Of a stretch of 35,622 nt of DNA, positions 24,678 to 33,095 are shown in pieces. Below the pieces are notes generated by a model that saw only the letters and a program-made list of their open reading frames with translations, searched no databases and was not told the DNA's origin. The position numbers and the translations under genes are program-made. Positions within the stretch are counted from its first letter, which is position 1; every line of letters begins with the position of its first letter. This stretch comes from a virus, in the IMG/VR virus record IMGVR_UViG_3300049893_001646, positions 1 through 35,622 of that record; one strand, 5' to 3'.

Positions 24678-25052
24678 TTACTCCGACTGTTGCTGCTGCT
24701 GTGACGCGCGCAAGATGGTCGCCACTTCGCGTTCGATCCAGGCGCGATCCTGTTCAGCTTCGCGCGCGTGTCGCTGCCGAGTCTCATCGTGCGCGCCCTG
24801 CACGACGTCGCCGATCGAGATGTCCCGCGCCGACGACGTGTACGGCACCACCTCGCACCGCGCGCCCAGTTGCGCCCGTAACGCCGCCGCCCATTCCTCG
24901 GCCACCAGCCGCGACTCAAACCAAACCGTGCGCCGCTGGTGCGTCAGGAGTTGCGCGAGCGCGCTGGTTTGGGGATTGAGTGTCAGGATCGCGTACCGCT
25001 CCGTCCGGCTCAGCCGCACGCCTGGCTGAGCCGGAAACAGCACGATTGCCAT
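24678..25052 (-). CDS. Hypothetical protein following the capsid gene
   Basis: 124 residues; ATG 25052 directly follows the capsid stop (TAAATG). Contains a segment like a compact alpha/beta fold (RYAILTLNPQTSALAQLL, VWFESRLVAEEWAAALRA) and a charged helical end with five consecutive Gln. In similar operons this slot may hold a head completion or a further decoration protein; I see no family mark. Confidence 0.55.
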   Translation of the reverse strand: MAIVLFPAQPGVRLSRTERYAILTLNPQTSALAQLLTHQRRTVWFESRLVAEEWAAALRAQLGARCEVVPYTSSARDISIGDVVQGAHDETRQRHAREAEQDRAWIEREVATILRASQQQQQSE

Positions 25053-25985
25053 TTACGCGATCAAGTCTTTGTAGAGATACGCGCACGCCGCGCTGATCTC
25101 TTTGGTGTCGTAGGTCATCGATGCCTCGACCCACTCGCCCGGCGGGTCCTTTTCCGGCCACCGACGTATCACCATGCCGCGCTGTCCCGTTTCCGCCTCC
25201 GGCGCCATAAACGTCGCGCCGAACGTGCGAACGCCGTCGTACGGGAACGGCGAGCGCGCGAAGATCAATGCGTTGTCGCCCCACACCTCGCCCAACGTCG
25301 CCGTCTGTCCGGGATTGGCGCTATTCTTGATCGCGGCCGACTCGATGATGCTGAGTCCTTTGACAATGCCCGGCAATCCCGCTTGGGTCAGCGCCGCCGT
25401 CGATGTGTATTTGAGCGCGTCTTTGATCGACGCGTGTTCACCGACCGTCAACGCGCTCGTATAGGAGATCAGCATGTGCGTCGCGACCATGTGGCCGTTG
25501 GTCTTAACCGTGGCCTGCGCGGTCGCAATCGCCGTCAATGGCGCCGACGACGCGTGCGACCATTGCGTCGTGCCCGAGAGCGTGCTGTTCTGCGTCACAA
25601 TCGACGTGTTCGTCGCCCGAGCCGCCGCGAAGTCCTCGCGTTCGAGTTTGGCGAGACGGGATGTCAGCACGGCTTTTTCGAGCTCGCGCCGAATCGCCTC
25701 CTCGCTGTTGCGCACGCGCCCAGCCGGGATAAACTCCTTGAAGCCCCGCCGGATCGCGTTGAAGGTGCCGTAGCTATCCGAGCGACGCACTTCTCGCGCC
25801 GGCGCGAACTCGCCCACGCGGTTTTCCTCAAGGTTGAATTCCTCGCCGCCCAAAAACGTCGCGTAGTTGTCCGTCAGGTGGTCAACGTTGATGGTCGGGT
25901 AGACATCGTCGGCGACAAAAATCTGCTCCGGCTCACCGATGACGACGTTCGTGAGGTATTGGTCAAAGTGCCCAAAACTTGCCAT
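25053..25985 (-). CDS. Major capsid protein (Mu gp34-like / HK97 fold)
   Basis: 310 residues, ATG 25985 with AGGAGGATC upstream. Begins ASFGHFDQYLTNVVIGE, includes FLGGEEFNLEENRVGEF-type and EFIPAGRVRNSEEAIRRELEKAVLTSRLAKLER (a long spine-helix-like stretch), and ends with strands and KEISAACAYLYKDLIA. The size, the order after protease and decoration protein, and the spine helix fit a Mu-type HK97-fold capsid protein. No large cleavable delta domain is visible, consistent with scaffold function being part of the protease gene product. Confidence 0.85.
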   Translation of the reverse strand: MASFGHFDQYLTNVVIGEPEQIFVADDVYPTINVDHLTDNYATFLGGEEFNLEENRVGEFAPAREVRRSDSYGTFNAIRRGFKEFIPAGRVRNSEEAIRRELEKAVLTSRLAKLEREDFAAARATNTSIVTQNSTLSGTTQWSHASSAPLTAIATAQATVKTNGHMVATHMLISYTSALTVGEHASIKDALKYTSTAALTQAGLPGIVKGLSIIESAAIKNSANPGQTATLGEVWGDNALIFARSPFPYDGVRTFGATFMAPEAETGQRGMVIRRWPEKDPPGEWVEASMTYDTKEISAACAYLYKDLIA

Positions 25986-25996
25986 CGTCGATCCTC

Positions 25997-26401
25997 CTAG
26001 GCGCCCACGAACGCTTGCTTGAAGAAGTGCGCCGTGATGATGTCGTTATCAGCCGCGGCAGCCGTCACCGCCTGACCAATGACGTATCGGGCGGTCGCAC
26101 CGTCCGCCGGCGTAATCGCCTTCACCTTGCCCGATGTTCCGGCGATGGCAAGCAACGCACCGGCTGAGATCGCCGCGCTCGCGGTCACCTCCACCAGTCC
26201 GCCGATGGCAACGCTAATCGGATTGCCGTTGGTCGCGTCCGCCGCCGTCGCCGCGCTGTACGTCACGCCGAAGCCCAATGTGTCCGCCGCCGACGGCGCC
26301 GCGACGGTGTTGGCCGCACTCAACCGCACCACCAACCGCGCCGCGAGCGCCGCCGCCGGCAACATCGAGACGATATCGTCTCGATCGACTTGCCATGCCA
26401 T
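25997..26401 (-). CDS. Capsid decoration protein (DUF2190-like)
   Basis: 134 residues, ATG 26401 with AAGGAG upstream. Ala-rich with a repeating hydrophobic/beta pattern: AISAGALLAIAGTSGKVKAITPADG and ARYVIGQAVTAAAADNDII, features of the DUF2190 family whose members decorate phage capsids. Located between protease and major capsid genes, the usual place of gpD-type cement proteins. Confidence 0.75.
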   Translation of the reverse strand: MAWQVDRDDIVSMLPAAALAARLVVRLSAANTVAAPSAADTLGFGVTYSAATAADATNGNPISVAIGGLVEVTASAAISAGALLAIAGTSGKVKAITPADGATARYVIGQAVTAAAADNDIITAHFFKQAFVGA

Positions 26402-26404
26402 CCC

Positions 26405-27490
26405 TTACGCTCCTTTGCCGTGCCGTGTCAGAATGATGCCGGCCTCGGCCAAACTGATGTTCTCTTTTTTCGACAACGCCATCGCCTCGTTGGCGAGGTG
26501 CTCGCGGTTGACATCGTCCGGTCCACCAGCCACGGGTTTCGCCATCGTCGTGTCCGACCCCGTCGGCCCAAGCCGGAACCCGACCTCAGCCCGTTTCAGC
26601 GCCAGGAACGCCTCAGCCGCCTTGTCGTCGATCGACAACACGAATGCCGTCGTCGCCTCAAGGGTCGCCGGGAATACCCGCACCATGCCGCTCGCGTCCG
26701 GCGTCGCCAAATCGCGCACCGCCTGGCTCAGCCGCGCCGTTCGCGCCGCCTTGTCCTGCTCCGCCAATCGTCGCTTCAACTCGGCGTTTTCCGTGGCCAA
26801 CTGACTGAGCTGCGTCGTCAACGCCGCTTGCTCCGCCAACCGCAACACCGTCGCCGGGTCATTGCCGCCGCCGCCCGACGCCGCAATCGGCGCCGTGGTT
26901 GGCGCTGCCGTGTTCGTCGGCGCTGCTTGCGCGCCAACCGCCGGCATCCCACCCGTGATCGCTTCAGGGTCCACCCGATTTCCTCCTTGCTGATTCGCCG
27001 CCGCCGTCGCGCTCGCCGAGATCGGCTGCATGCCGCTCAAAAATGGCCGGTTGGTCACCCCACCGCCCAGCAGCACCGGCCCATGCCGCTTGCCCTCTTC
27101 GTCGGGGTAGTCGGGGTGAAACTCGATACTGAAGTACCGAAACGCCCGATTGGCCAGCATCTGCCGACCTTCCGGCGTCCAATCCACCTGTGCCCACAGC
27201 CCGTCGTCGCCGCGCGCCTGCACTTCGCGGAACCAGCCGATCGCCCGGTGATTCGGGTCGTGGTCAATGTCCACGGCCAGGTCGAAGCCTGTCACCCGAC
27301 GCCCGAACGACGCCGCGAGCTGGTCGCACAACGCCGGCGTGATCGCGAACTTACGCTGCCCTTGCTGGAATTCGCCGATCTTGGCGATCTGAATCCAGCC
27401 CGACGCCACACCCTGCGTCAACTCGATCGCGCCAAGCTGGCCGCCGGCCGCCAACCGAAACCCGCCACGCGGATCACTCAATTGCCACAC
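26405..27490 (-). CDS. Prohead protease/scaffold (Mu gpI-like)
   Basis: 361 residues, GTG 27490 with GGAGG six bases upstream. The N-terminal ~150 residues carry the Mu gpI-type protease pattern: VDIDHDPNHRAIGWF (73-87) with candidate catalytic His77, and FRYFSIEFHPDY (117-128) with candidate Ser121. After a Gly/Pro/Ala/Thr-rich linker (about 165-210) comes a coiled-coil (LRLAEQAALTTQLSQLATE, 216-250) and a helical C-terminus, the self-cleaved scaffold part. It processes the head precursor. A strong intrinsic terminator lies just 20 bases before its start, an odd location inside the head operon. Confidence 0.8.
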   Translation of the reverse strand: MWQLSDPRGGFRLAAGGQLGAIELTQGVASGWIQIAKIGEFQQGQRKFAITPALCDQLAASFGRRVTGFDLAVDIDHDPNHRAIGWFREVQARGDDGLWAQVDWTPEGRQMLANRAFRYFSIEFHPDYPDEEGKRHGPVLLGGGVTNRPFLSGMQPISASATAAANQQGGNRVDPEAITGGMPAVGAQAAPTNTAAPTTAPIAASGGGGNDPATVLRLAEQAALTTQLSQLATENAELKRRLAEQDKAARTARLSQAVRDLATPDASGMVRVFPATLEATTAFVLSIDDKAAEAFLALKRAEVGFRLGPTGSDTTMAKPVAGGPDDVNREHLANEAMALSKKENISLAEAGIILTRHGKGA

Positions 27491-27509
27491 GTCACGCCTC
27501 CAACACCCG

Positions 27510-27549
27510 GAAAAAGCAAAAAGCCCGAGTGAGTCGCCTCACTCGGGCT
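27510..27549 (-). terminator. Intrinsic terminator inside the head operon
   Basis: Read on the minus strand, a perfect 12-bp stem (27549-27538 pairs with 27533-27522) with a 4-base loop is followed by TTTTGCTTTTT. It is a textbook Rho-independent terminator, placed after the Com-like gene and only about 20 bases before the protease start. No room for a new promoter exists between it and the protease gene, so transcripts must read through it, start within the hairpin region, or be controlled there. Confidence 0.85.
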
Positions 27550-27551
27550 GT

Positions 27552-27613
27552 GAAACCCCGCCACGCGTGGGGTTTCCGTGGCGGGATCAAGCGGCTGCTA
27601 CGCTCGATCCCGC
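27552..27613 (-). promoter_or_regulatory. Nested, mutually exclusive hairpins upstream of the terminator
   Basis: Three perfect inverted repeats overlap: 27552-27559 with 27569-27576 (8 bp), 27557-27565 with 27577-27585 (9 bp), and 27581-27588 with 27606-27613 (8 bp, with an inner 4-bp helix 27590-27593/27601-27604). Because the second shares bases with both others, only alternative sets can form in RNA. Next to an intrinsic terminator this resembles an attenuator leader, or a protein-binding stem cluster. The function is inferred. Confidence 0.6.
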
Positions 27614-27626
27614 GAGTATTGATGCG

Positions 27627-27791
27627 CTACGACAATGTCCCGCGCGCCTCCAGTGTACCACACACGATATCTACGTCAATCAACGTCCCGCACCGCCGAC
27701 ACCACAACTGGCCGCGCACCGACTCCACCCGCGCCAACAGTTGATTACATGGCCCAAACCGTTGCGCCGACGCGATCCATCGCTGATTCAC
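27627..27791 (-). CDS. Com-like zinc-ribbon protein
   Basis: 54 residues from GTG 27791 with GAGG eight bases upstream; longer upstream frames overlap the minor head gene and lack a site. The body CNQLLARVESVRGQLWCRRCG matches the core of the Mu Com family (CNxLLA...CPRCG), RNA-binding translational regulators such as the activator of Mu mom. The first knuckle lacks one cysteine: the position that should be Cys is Phe (RFGPC), so metal binding through four cysteines is doubtful unless an upstream Cys is used with an earlier start. It directly precedes the hairpin cluster, which could be its RNA target; that is inference. Confidence 0.6.
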   Translation of the reverse strand: MNQRWIASAQRFGPCNQLLARVESVRGQLWCRRCGTLIDVDIVCGTLEARGTLS

Positions 27792-27805
27792 GCATCGGAC
27801 CTCGA

Positions 27806-28441
27806 CTAAGCCGCGGCGCGGCGCTTCGGGAACCGCAGGTCGCCCCATTTGCCAGCCCTCTCCACGCAGCCCGAACAATGCTCCGCCGCGCCCAACGTCC
27901 ACCGCGCCCGCCACTCCGTCACCGTCTCACTGATCGACCACCGACACTTGCAATTCGCCCGGCACTGCGTTGCCCCGTCCGCCGGAAACCCCGGCAGCGT
28001 CGGCATACCCTCGTACGCCGTGTTCCGCGCCTCCTCGTACGCCTGCGTTGACGCCGAGGCGTACAACCCCGATCTCGCGATCACCTGCGCCGGCGTCTGC
28101 CGCCCCGCCACGATCTCCGCCGCGAAGTCCCGCAGGTACTGGTACTGCTCTTTGATGAGCGCCCCCAGCCGACCCCAGTCGCTCGGCTCCATCATCGCCC
28201 GCCCACCGCGCCCCAGCAGGTACGACGTGATCCACGTCTCCTTGATCGACGCCATCATCTCGGCCTGCCACTGCTGCACGGACAACTCGCCGTTCGCCAG
28301 CCGCAATGTCAGATCGCGGTTCGCCGCCGCCCGGTTCGCCGTCCACTCGTTCCGCAGATCGACCGCCTGCGCCTGACTCAAAAACCGACCATCGGCGCCG
28401 CGAAACCGCTTCGTCGCCAGGTCGTAGCGAAAGTCAGGCAT
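27806..28441 (-). CDS. MuF/SPP1 gp7-like minor head protein
   Basis: 211 residues from ATG 28441, which overlaps the preceding stop by 8 bases; a TTG at 28495 would add 18 residues but has a poor site. Mostly helical, with an N-terminal pattern FRYDLATKRFRGADGRFLSQ, as in many phage head morphogenesis proteins, and a C-terminal Cys-containing part GATQCRANCKCRWSI followed by HCSGCVERAGKW, a feature of the MuF domain. It is a minor head protein that follows the portal, as in Mu and SPP1-type phages. Confidence 0.75.
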   Translation of the reverse strand: MPDFRYDLATKRFRGADGRFLSQAQAVDLRNEWTANRAAANRDLTLRLANGELSVQQWQAEMMASIKETWITSYLLGRGGRAMMEPSDWGRLGALIKEQYQYLRDFAAEIVAGRQTPAQVIARSGLYASASTQAYEEARNTAYEGMPTLPGFPADGATQCRANCKCRWSISETVTEWRARWTLGAAEHCSGCVERAGKWGDLRFPKRRAAA

Positions 28442-28694
28442 CAGCTTTGACGCTTCGACCACTGACGATTTCAGATCGGACAACCTCAGGATCAAAACCC
28501 CTCGCCCGAAACGATGTCAACACCGATTCCATTGGGTCGCTCGGATCAAGCAGGATTGGTCCCTCGGAGCCACGCGGATACGCCTTACTCCAAAACTGCC
28601 GACCCTCAAGCACGTCCGGATCGAAGTGCTCACGGTACCAGCCGCGCTCAAACAAGTAACGACCAACGTTGGCCATCGTGATCTGCTCAAGCAC
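28434..28694 (-). CDS. Small hypothetical head-region protein
   Basis: 86 residues from GTG 28694, with AGGAGG six bases upstream inside the portal stop region. Acidic-aromatic mixture (RYLFERGWYREHFDPDVLEG) and a helical end. Sits between portal and MuF-like genes; overlaps the latter by 8 bases. No recognised family. The strong ribosome site makes it likely real. Confidence 0.65.
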   Translation of the reverse strand: MLEQITMANVGRYLFERGWYREHFDPDVLEGRQFWSKAYPRGSEGPILLDPSDPMESVLTSFRARGFDPEVVRSEIVSGRSVKADA

Positions 28695-28704
28695 CTCAGA
28701 CCTC

Positions 28705-30525
28705 CTAAACCGACCGATGCTCCGGCCTCGCGTCGAGCAGGCCCGCCCACTCCGGAAACTCCCGGTCCCACACCGCTGCCGCCCCCGCGATCTCGTCGAT
28801 CGAGAATGTCACCGTCTCCGGCACGTCCAGCAATGGCTGATCCGCGCCGCGCGGAATAAATTTTGGAATAGGATCACGCCGCCGAGGTCGCGCCAACTCC
28901 ACCGTCGCGAACTGCCGCCGGCTCTCTCGCCGCGCCAACCTCGGCAGCCACTCCGATGGCCGCTCCCCCGTCCTCGGATAATGCTCCGCCTGCCGCAGCG
29001 CCCGCCGCAGCGCCACCGCGCCCGCGTTCGGCAACGCCGCCTCGGCGGCTCGACGATCGGCGTTCGGCTCCCAGTCCTCCGGCACCCGCGCCAGCGCCGT
29101 CAACGAGTTCGCAATTGCGCCCGCTTCCGCCTCGGTGTCCGCCTCCGCCGCGTCACTCGCCGGCGGCTGCACCATCGACCCCTTACCCTGATCCGGCGGC
29201 CCGTCCAGCGCCGGCGCCACCTGGGCCACCCGCTGCTCGTACTCGCCGACGTTCTCCCGCTCCGGCAACTCCATCTCCGCCCGAATCGTGTCCTCGATCA
29301 ACCCATCGGGAATCAACAGCCGCGCCTCGACGAGATTCTTCAGCAGCGCCGCCCAGTCAGACAACCGCGAGTCGCCGGCGACCGGCGAATGGCACAGCTT
29401 CGGGTACCTGTCCTGCTCACCGTAATTCAGCTTCACCAGCGCCGGGATCACCCGCGTCGACAATTCCGCCGCGATCTGCCCCGCCTGCGCGTTCAGCGCG
29501 TGCATGAAAAACTCGGTCTGGTCGATCGACAGCGCCATCGAACCCGACGCCGCCCCAGCCAGCACCAGGAACTGCGCCAGCCCCGACCGTGCGATCAACA
29601 AGTCGTGATGATCGATCGCCGACTGAAACGCCGCCACCGCCGGCCCCAAGTTCGTCGCCTGAAGCAGCGTCAACGCCACCTTATCCGTCGGCAGGTTGAC
29701 GTACACCTGGTGATGGCCCCTCAGTTGCTCCAAAATCTGCTTGATCGCCGCAACCTCGTCGCCTTGCAGCGCCCCCCGCGGGTACTGCGCCACTGGGATA
29801 CCAACGCCGCCGCGCTCCAACCCGATCGCCTGAAGCCGATACAGCTTGTCCTTGATGTACCAGTGTTTGTACGGCGCCCGCAGCAACGACGTGCCCTCGA
29901 AGTTGTCACCCTCGCGCCGCCGCGTCAGACACAACAGCCGCTCCCCCGCCATCGAATACCGCTGCCCCAACTCCGTCTGCTGCACCACCTCGACCAACTC
30001 ACGCGTCTCGGGGTCGGTGTACCACCGCTCGATCGTCAACGGCGACCGCCAGGCCAGCCGATCCAAGCCCAACGTGCCCTCGTACTGCCCACTGCCCGGC
30101 GAAAACACCGTCTCGAACAGCGCGTACCCAAAGTCCAGCAGCGTCAACGCCTCGCTCAGGAACCCCGCCCAGTTCTGGCGTCCGTGCTCGAACAGGCAGT
30201 AGTTCACAAAGTCGGCGATCTCGACATCGCGCGCGTCCTCGGTCGCGGGCTCGATGTACCACGACGCCGCCTCGATCGGCAGCTTGTAGACCGATAGCAG
30301 CGCCTGCGTCTGCCCGTCCGACCGTCGCATCTGGTCGTAGACCTTCATGCCCGGCAGCCCGCGCAACTCGGTCAGGTAGTCGCGCGTGATGACGCCGTCC
30401 AGGATCGTCGTGCCCGAAACGCCGAACTCGTGCCCAAGATTGGCCGGCTTCAACTGCTCCATCAACGCTGGCGCCGGCGTCCGCCCCGACCACCACGCCC
30501 GGACCCGGTCCATCATCGTCGCCAT
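28705..30525 (-). CDS. Portal protein (Mu gp29/DUF935 type)
   Basis: About 606 residues from ATG 30525 (AGGGCGG seven bases upstream; a GTG at 30555 would add ten residues). Sequence marks: LTELRGLPGMKVYDQMRRSDGQTQALL near the start, SWYIEPATED and then LLDFGYALFETVF, RSPLTIERW, DKLYRLQAIGLERGGVGIPVA, and the C-terminal end VPETVTFSIDEIAGAAAVWDREFPEWAGLLDA typical of the DUF935 family. Portal dodecamers form the DNA entry channel at one capsid vertex. Directly downstream of the terminase genes. Confidence 0.92.
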   Translation of the reverse strand: MATMMDRVRAWWSGRTPAPALMEQLKPANLGHEFGVSGTTILDGVITRDYLTELRGLPGMKVYDQMRRSDGQTQALLSVYKLPIEAASWYIEPATEDARDVEIADFVNYCLFEHGRQNWAGFLSEALTLLDFGYALFETVFSPGSGQYEGTLGLDRLAWRSPLTIERWYTDPETRELVEVVQQTELGQRYSMAGERLLCLTRRREGDNFEGTSLLRAPYKHWYIKDKLYRLQAIGLERGGVGIPVAQYPRGALQGDEVAAIKQILEQLRGHHQVYVNLPTDKVALTLLQATNLGPAVAAFQSAIDHHDLLIARSGLAQFLVLAGAASGSMALSIDQTEFFMHALNAQAGQIAAELSTRVIPALVKLNYGEQDRYPKLCHSPVAGDSRLSDWAALLKNLVEARLLIPDGLIEDTIRAEMELPERENVGEYEQRVAQVAPALDGPPDQGKGSMVQPPASDAAEADTEAEAGAIANSLTALARVPEDWEPNADRRAAEAALPNAGAVALRRALRQAEHYPRTGERPSEWLPRLARRESRRQFATVELARPRRRDPIPKFIPRGADQPLLDVPETVTFSIDEIAGAAAVWDREFPEWAGLLDARPEHRSV

Positions 30526-30561
30526 CTGCTTACCGCCCTGCTGTGGTACTACCACACTACT

Positions 30562-31998
30562 CTACCAATGATCGCGCGCCGGCACGCTATCAGCAAGCGC
30601 CCACTCGCCGCTACCTCCGCCGTGCGCCGGATACAGCGCCAGAATCAGCGCCTCGGCCCGGTCCGGCGACCGCCCCTCACGCTTCCGGTAATCGTCCTTG
30701 CCCTCAATCTCAACGGCGCGATCGGCGCGATGCTGGTACCGCATCGTCGTTAACTGCGAGATCGTCTCCTCATCAGTCAACCCAGCCACGCCGCCAGCGC
30801 CAAACTGCTCCCGCGCCGACCAATACAACTCGGCCTTGAGGTTTGCCCATCGGGTCGGGTCCGCCGACGTCGCCCCCGCGATCACCTGCTGGACCGGGAA
30901 ACCAGCGTCGGTCAAGTGCAGCGCGAAATAGTAGCCCAGACCCACCGCGTCGACGTTCACCAGCCAGAGTCGGTCACGCCACTTGGCCAGGAAGTCGGCC
31001 ACCTCGGCGCGCGGATCCGGCCCACTCGTCGCCAGCAGATCGAGTACCTGCCCGTTGCGGACCACGTAGACGACCGTCTCATCGTCACCCGGCCCCGCCA
31101 CATCAACGCCGGCCTTGAGCGGCCCGCCATCGTCCACCGCCGACGCCGAGGCCGCCGCGTCGATCTGGCTCAGCGGAATCAGCGCGTCCGCGCTCTGCGT
31201 CGGAAACTGCCCCCGCACGCGCGACAGGTACACCGACGCCTCTGCCCCCCACTTCCGGTACATCTCCCGCACCCACCGCCGCGTCGTCAGGTACGGCCGC
31301 TCCACCCGCCCCAACTCGTCATCGTCCATCGCGAGCACGTCGTCGATCGTCAGCCCGACCAGGTTCGGCGTGTCGAAGGCATCAATGGCGATCCGCGTCC
31401 AGCCCGCCGCGCCGCGCCCGGTGAAGCAACGGTAGAACTCGCCCGTCGCAATCGTCGGGTTGCCAATCGCCAACTGCCGCACGTCGCCACCCGCCCGAAT
31501 ACCCTCGATCGCTTCCCAGATCGACGCCGCCACCCCTGCCGCCTCATCGAGAATCACCAACACCCGCTTCCCGTGCCACCCCTGGAACCGCACGCTGTCG
31601 TTCGTCGAGAAGCCGAGCGCAAACGCCTCATTCGACAACTTCCACTCGGTTTGCAGCAACTCGCCGCCGAGCCGGAACCGCGCCCGGCTATGCAGTCGCG
31701 CCACCTCGCCCCACAACAACTTGGTCACCTGCAACTGCGTCGGCGCCGTCGTTACGACCAACCCACCCGTAGCCGCAAACCAGAGCACCGCCGCCGCCGC
31801 GACCGCCGTCTTACCGCTGGAGTGACACGACCGTACCGCCACCCGCGCGTGCGGTCGACCCAACGCCCGCAAGATACGCTGCTGCGTCGACCACGTGTCA
31901 AACCCCAGCACATCGCGCGTCCACGCCACCGGATCGTCCCGGTAGCGATCAACGATCGTCCGCGCCTCACCCGCCGTCAGCGTCGCCGTCGCCGCCAT
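30562..31998 (-). CDS. Terminase large subunit
   Basis: 478 residues. The packaging ATPase has Walker A SCHSSGKT at 57-64, Walker B VLVILDEA at about 146-153, and a coupling motif GNP at about 179-181. The RNase-H-like nuclease domain shows D299 (GVDVAGPGDDE), D350 (LVNVDAVGLG) and an acidic C-terminal helix SPDRAEALILA. It translocates DNA through the portal and cuts it. The start ATG 31998 overlaps the small subunit gene by 32 bases, with only a weak ribosome site, so it is probably coupled. Confidence 0.95.
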   Translation of the reverse strand: MAATATLTAGEARTIVDRYRDDPVAWTRDVLGFDTWSTQQRILRALGRPHARVAVRSCHSSGKTAVAAAAVLWFAATGGLVVTTAPTQLQVTKLLWGEVARLHSRARFRLGGELLQTEWKLSNEAFALGFSTNDSVRFQGWHGKRVLVILDEAAGVAASIWEAIEGIRAGGDVRQLAIGNPTIATGEFYRCFTGRGAAGWTRIAIDAFDTPNLVGLTIDDVLAMDDDELGRVERPYLTTRRWVREMYRKWGAEASVYLSRVRGQFPTQSADALIPLSQIDAAASASAVDDGGPLKAGVDVAGPGDDETVVYVVRNGQVLDLLATSGPDPRAEVADFLAKWRDRLWLVNVDAVGLGYYFALHLTDAGFPVQQVIAGATSADPTRWANLKAELYWSAREQFGAGGVAGLTDEETISQLTTMRYQHRADRAVEIEGKDDYRKREGRSPDRAEALILALYPAHGGGSGEWALADSVPARDHW

Positions 31999-32524
31999 CT
32001 GTTTCCACTACCGCGCCTACCCCCGTCGTCGCCAGCGCCAACAGGTCCGCCCACGTCTGCCCGCCCGACGTCACGTCCACCCGCTTCTGCCGGTCCCCCA
32101 TCTCCTTCGCGATGTCGTCGATCACACCACGGTACTCGGCCACCAACGCCCGATCAAACCGTGCGAACCGCGTCTCCCCCGACCGCGTCGCCACCACCTC
32201 CTCGGCCAGCAGTCCGGTCGAGCCGCCCGGATACTTCGCCAACGTCGCGTCCGCCGCCCGCGCCGCGATCACCGCCTCGATCTCGTCGGCCCGTTCGCTC
32301 AGCCGCGCCAACCGCGCCGCCCGATTCGCCAGTCCCGCCTCGATCAGCCGCGCGTCGTACGCCTGCCGTCGCGTCGCGATCTCGGCCCCGTACTGCTTGG
32401 CATAGTGGTCGATCGTCGCAATGCGCACGCCAAACTTGACCGCGATCCGCCGATGGGACCACCGCTCGGCCAACAACGTGACAATCTCGCCGCGCTCCAC
32501 CGCGGTCAACCGATGAGCCGCCAT
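31967..32524 (-). CDS. Terminase small subunit
   Basis: 185 residues. N-terminal helix-turn-helix (about 8-45: LTAVERGEIVTLLAERW, RRIAVKFGVRIATIDHY), then long helices with many Ala and Arg (RAARLARLSERADEIEAVIAARA) and a low-complexity Asp/Gly tail. It recognises the packaging site and directs the large subunit. The ATG 32524 has GGAGG but with a spacing of one base, so an internal start is possible. First gene of the long late operon; the packaging site is likely in or near it. Confidence 0.85.
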   Translation of the reverse strand: MAAHRLTAVERGEIVTLLAERWSHRRIAVKFGVRIATIDHYAKQYGAEIATRRQAYDARLIEAGLANRAARLARLSERADEIEAVIAARAADATLAKYPGGSTGLLAEEVVATRSGETRFARFDRALVAEYRGVIDDIAKEMGDRQKRVDVTSGGQTWADLLALATTGVGAVVETDGGDGDADGG

Positions 32525-32704
32525 GCCTCCAGTCTACACCATCGCCTACCGAAACCAACCAACCCGTACCCAAGACCTTACCTGCTCGCTTGCCTGCGCG
32601 CCCGTTCACCTGCCCGCTTCGCGGTCCCCGTGATGCCGCCTTGCCGCGCCCCGCCCATCGCCCGTCGCCAACCTCGATTTTTTACGTCACCCTCTTAAAG
32701 GCTC

Positions 32705-32735
32705 TTTTGACATGATTTAACCAAGAACGTCAAAA
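32705..32735. repeat. Inverted repeat TTTTGAC-17-GTCAAAA
   Basis: A perfect 7-bp inverted repeat with 17 bases between. Each arm is like a TTGAC -35 element on opposite strands, at promoter-like distance, but no good -10 accompanies either. Operator-like. Confidence 0.5.
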
Positions 32736-32757
32736 GGGTACTTAAGGGCCGTCGCGG

Positions 32758-32874
32758 ATTTATTTCGTAAATTCGTTTCTTTCGCAGGGGGTGCTCCTTA
32801 CTTTCACCAAATCCCCCCAAAATACCCATCTTCATGGGTACCTTAGGCGAAAGAAACGAATTTACGAAATAAAT
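32758..32874. repeat. Perfect 28-bp inverted repeat
   Basis: Arms 32758-32785 and 32847-32874 match exactly in reverse complement, separated by 61 bases. Each arm contains one TTTATTTCGTA and one TTTCTTTCGC motif. Inside the spacer lies another hairpin, TACCCAT-CTTC-ATGGGTA (32823-32840). A stem this long between AT-rich arms would be stable in RNA and could extrude as a cruciform. Confidence 0.85.
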
Positions 32875-33095
32875 GCCCCAACCGTTGTTATCGTCTCGCA
32901 TAGTAAACCTTTAGGCGGATTTTACTTTTCATAACCATCACAAACGCCGGTTATCGTCAAGTAAATTCACGAATTTCTTCGTAATTAGTTCGTACGCCAT
33001 ACGACATAATTCGCCCAAAACGTGCAAGTGGACTGCTGACCTTCAGTCTCCAACCAGTCCAATTGTGCGCGAGACGGCATTTATTTCGTCTGAGA

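Noticed and set aside
28669-30297. Long antisense frame (about 540 codons) opposite the portal gene
   Set aside because: Arg/Gln/Pro-rich shadow frame typical of GC-rich coding DNA; the opposite frame is a clear DUF935 portal.
30916-32439. Long antisense frame opposite the terminase genes
   Set aside because: Shadow of terminase coding sequence; extreme Arg/Pro content and no motifs.
32695-32901. 68-residue open frame on the minus strand across the palindromes
   Set aside because: It is encoded mainly by the 28-bp inverted repeat arms and spacer, has no ribosome binding site of note and shows no domain pattern; the DNA-level repeats explain the sequence better.
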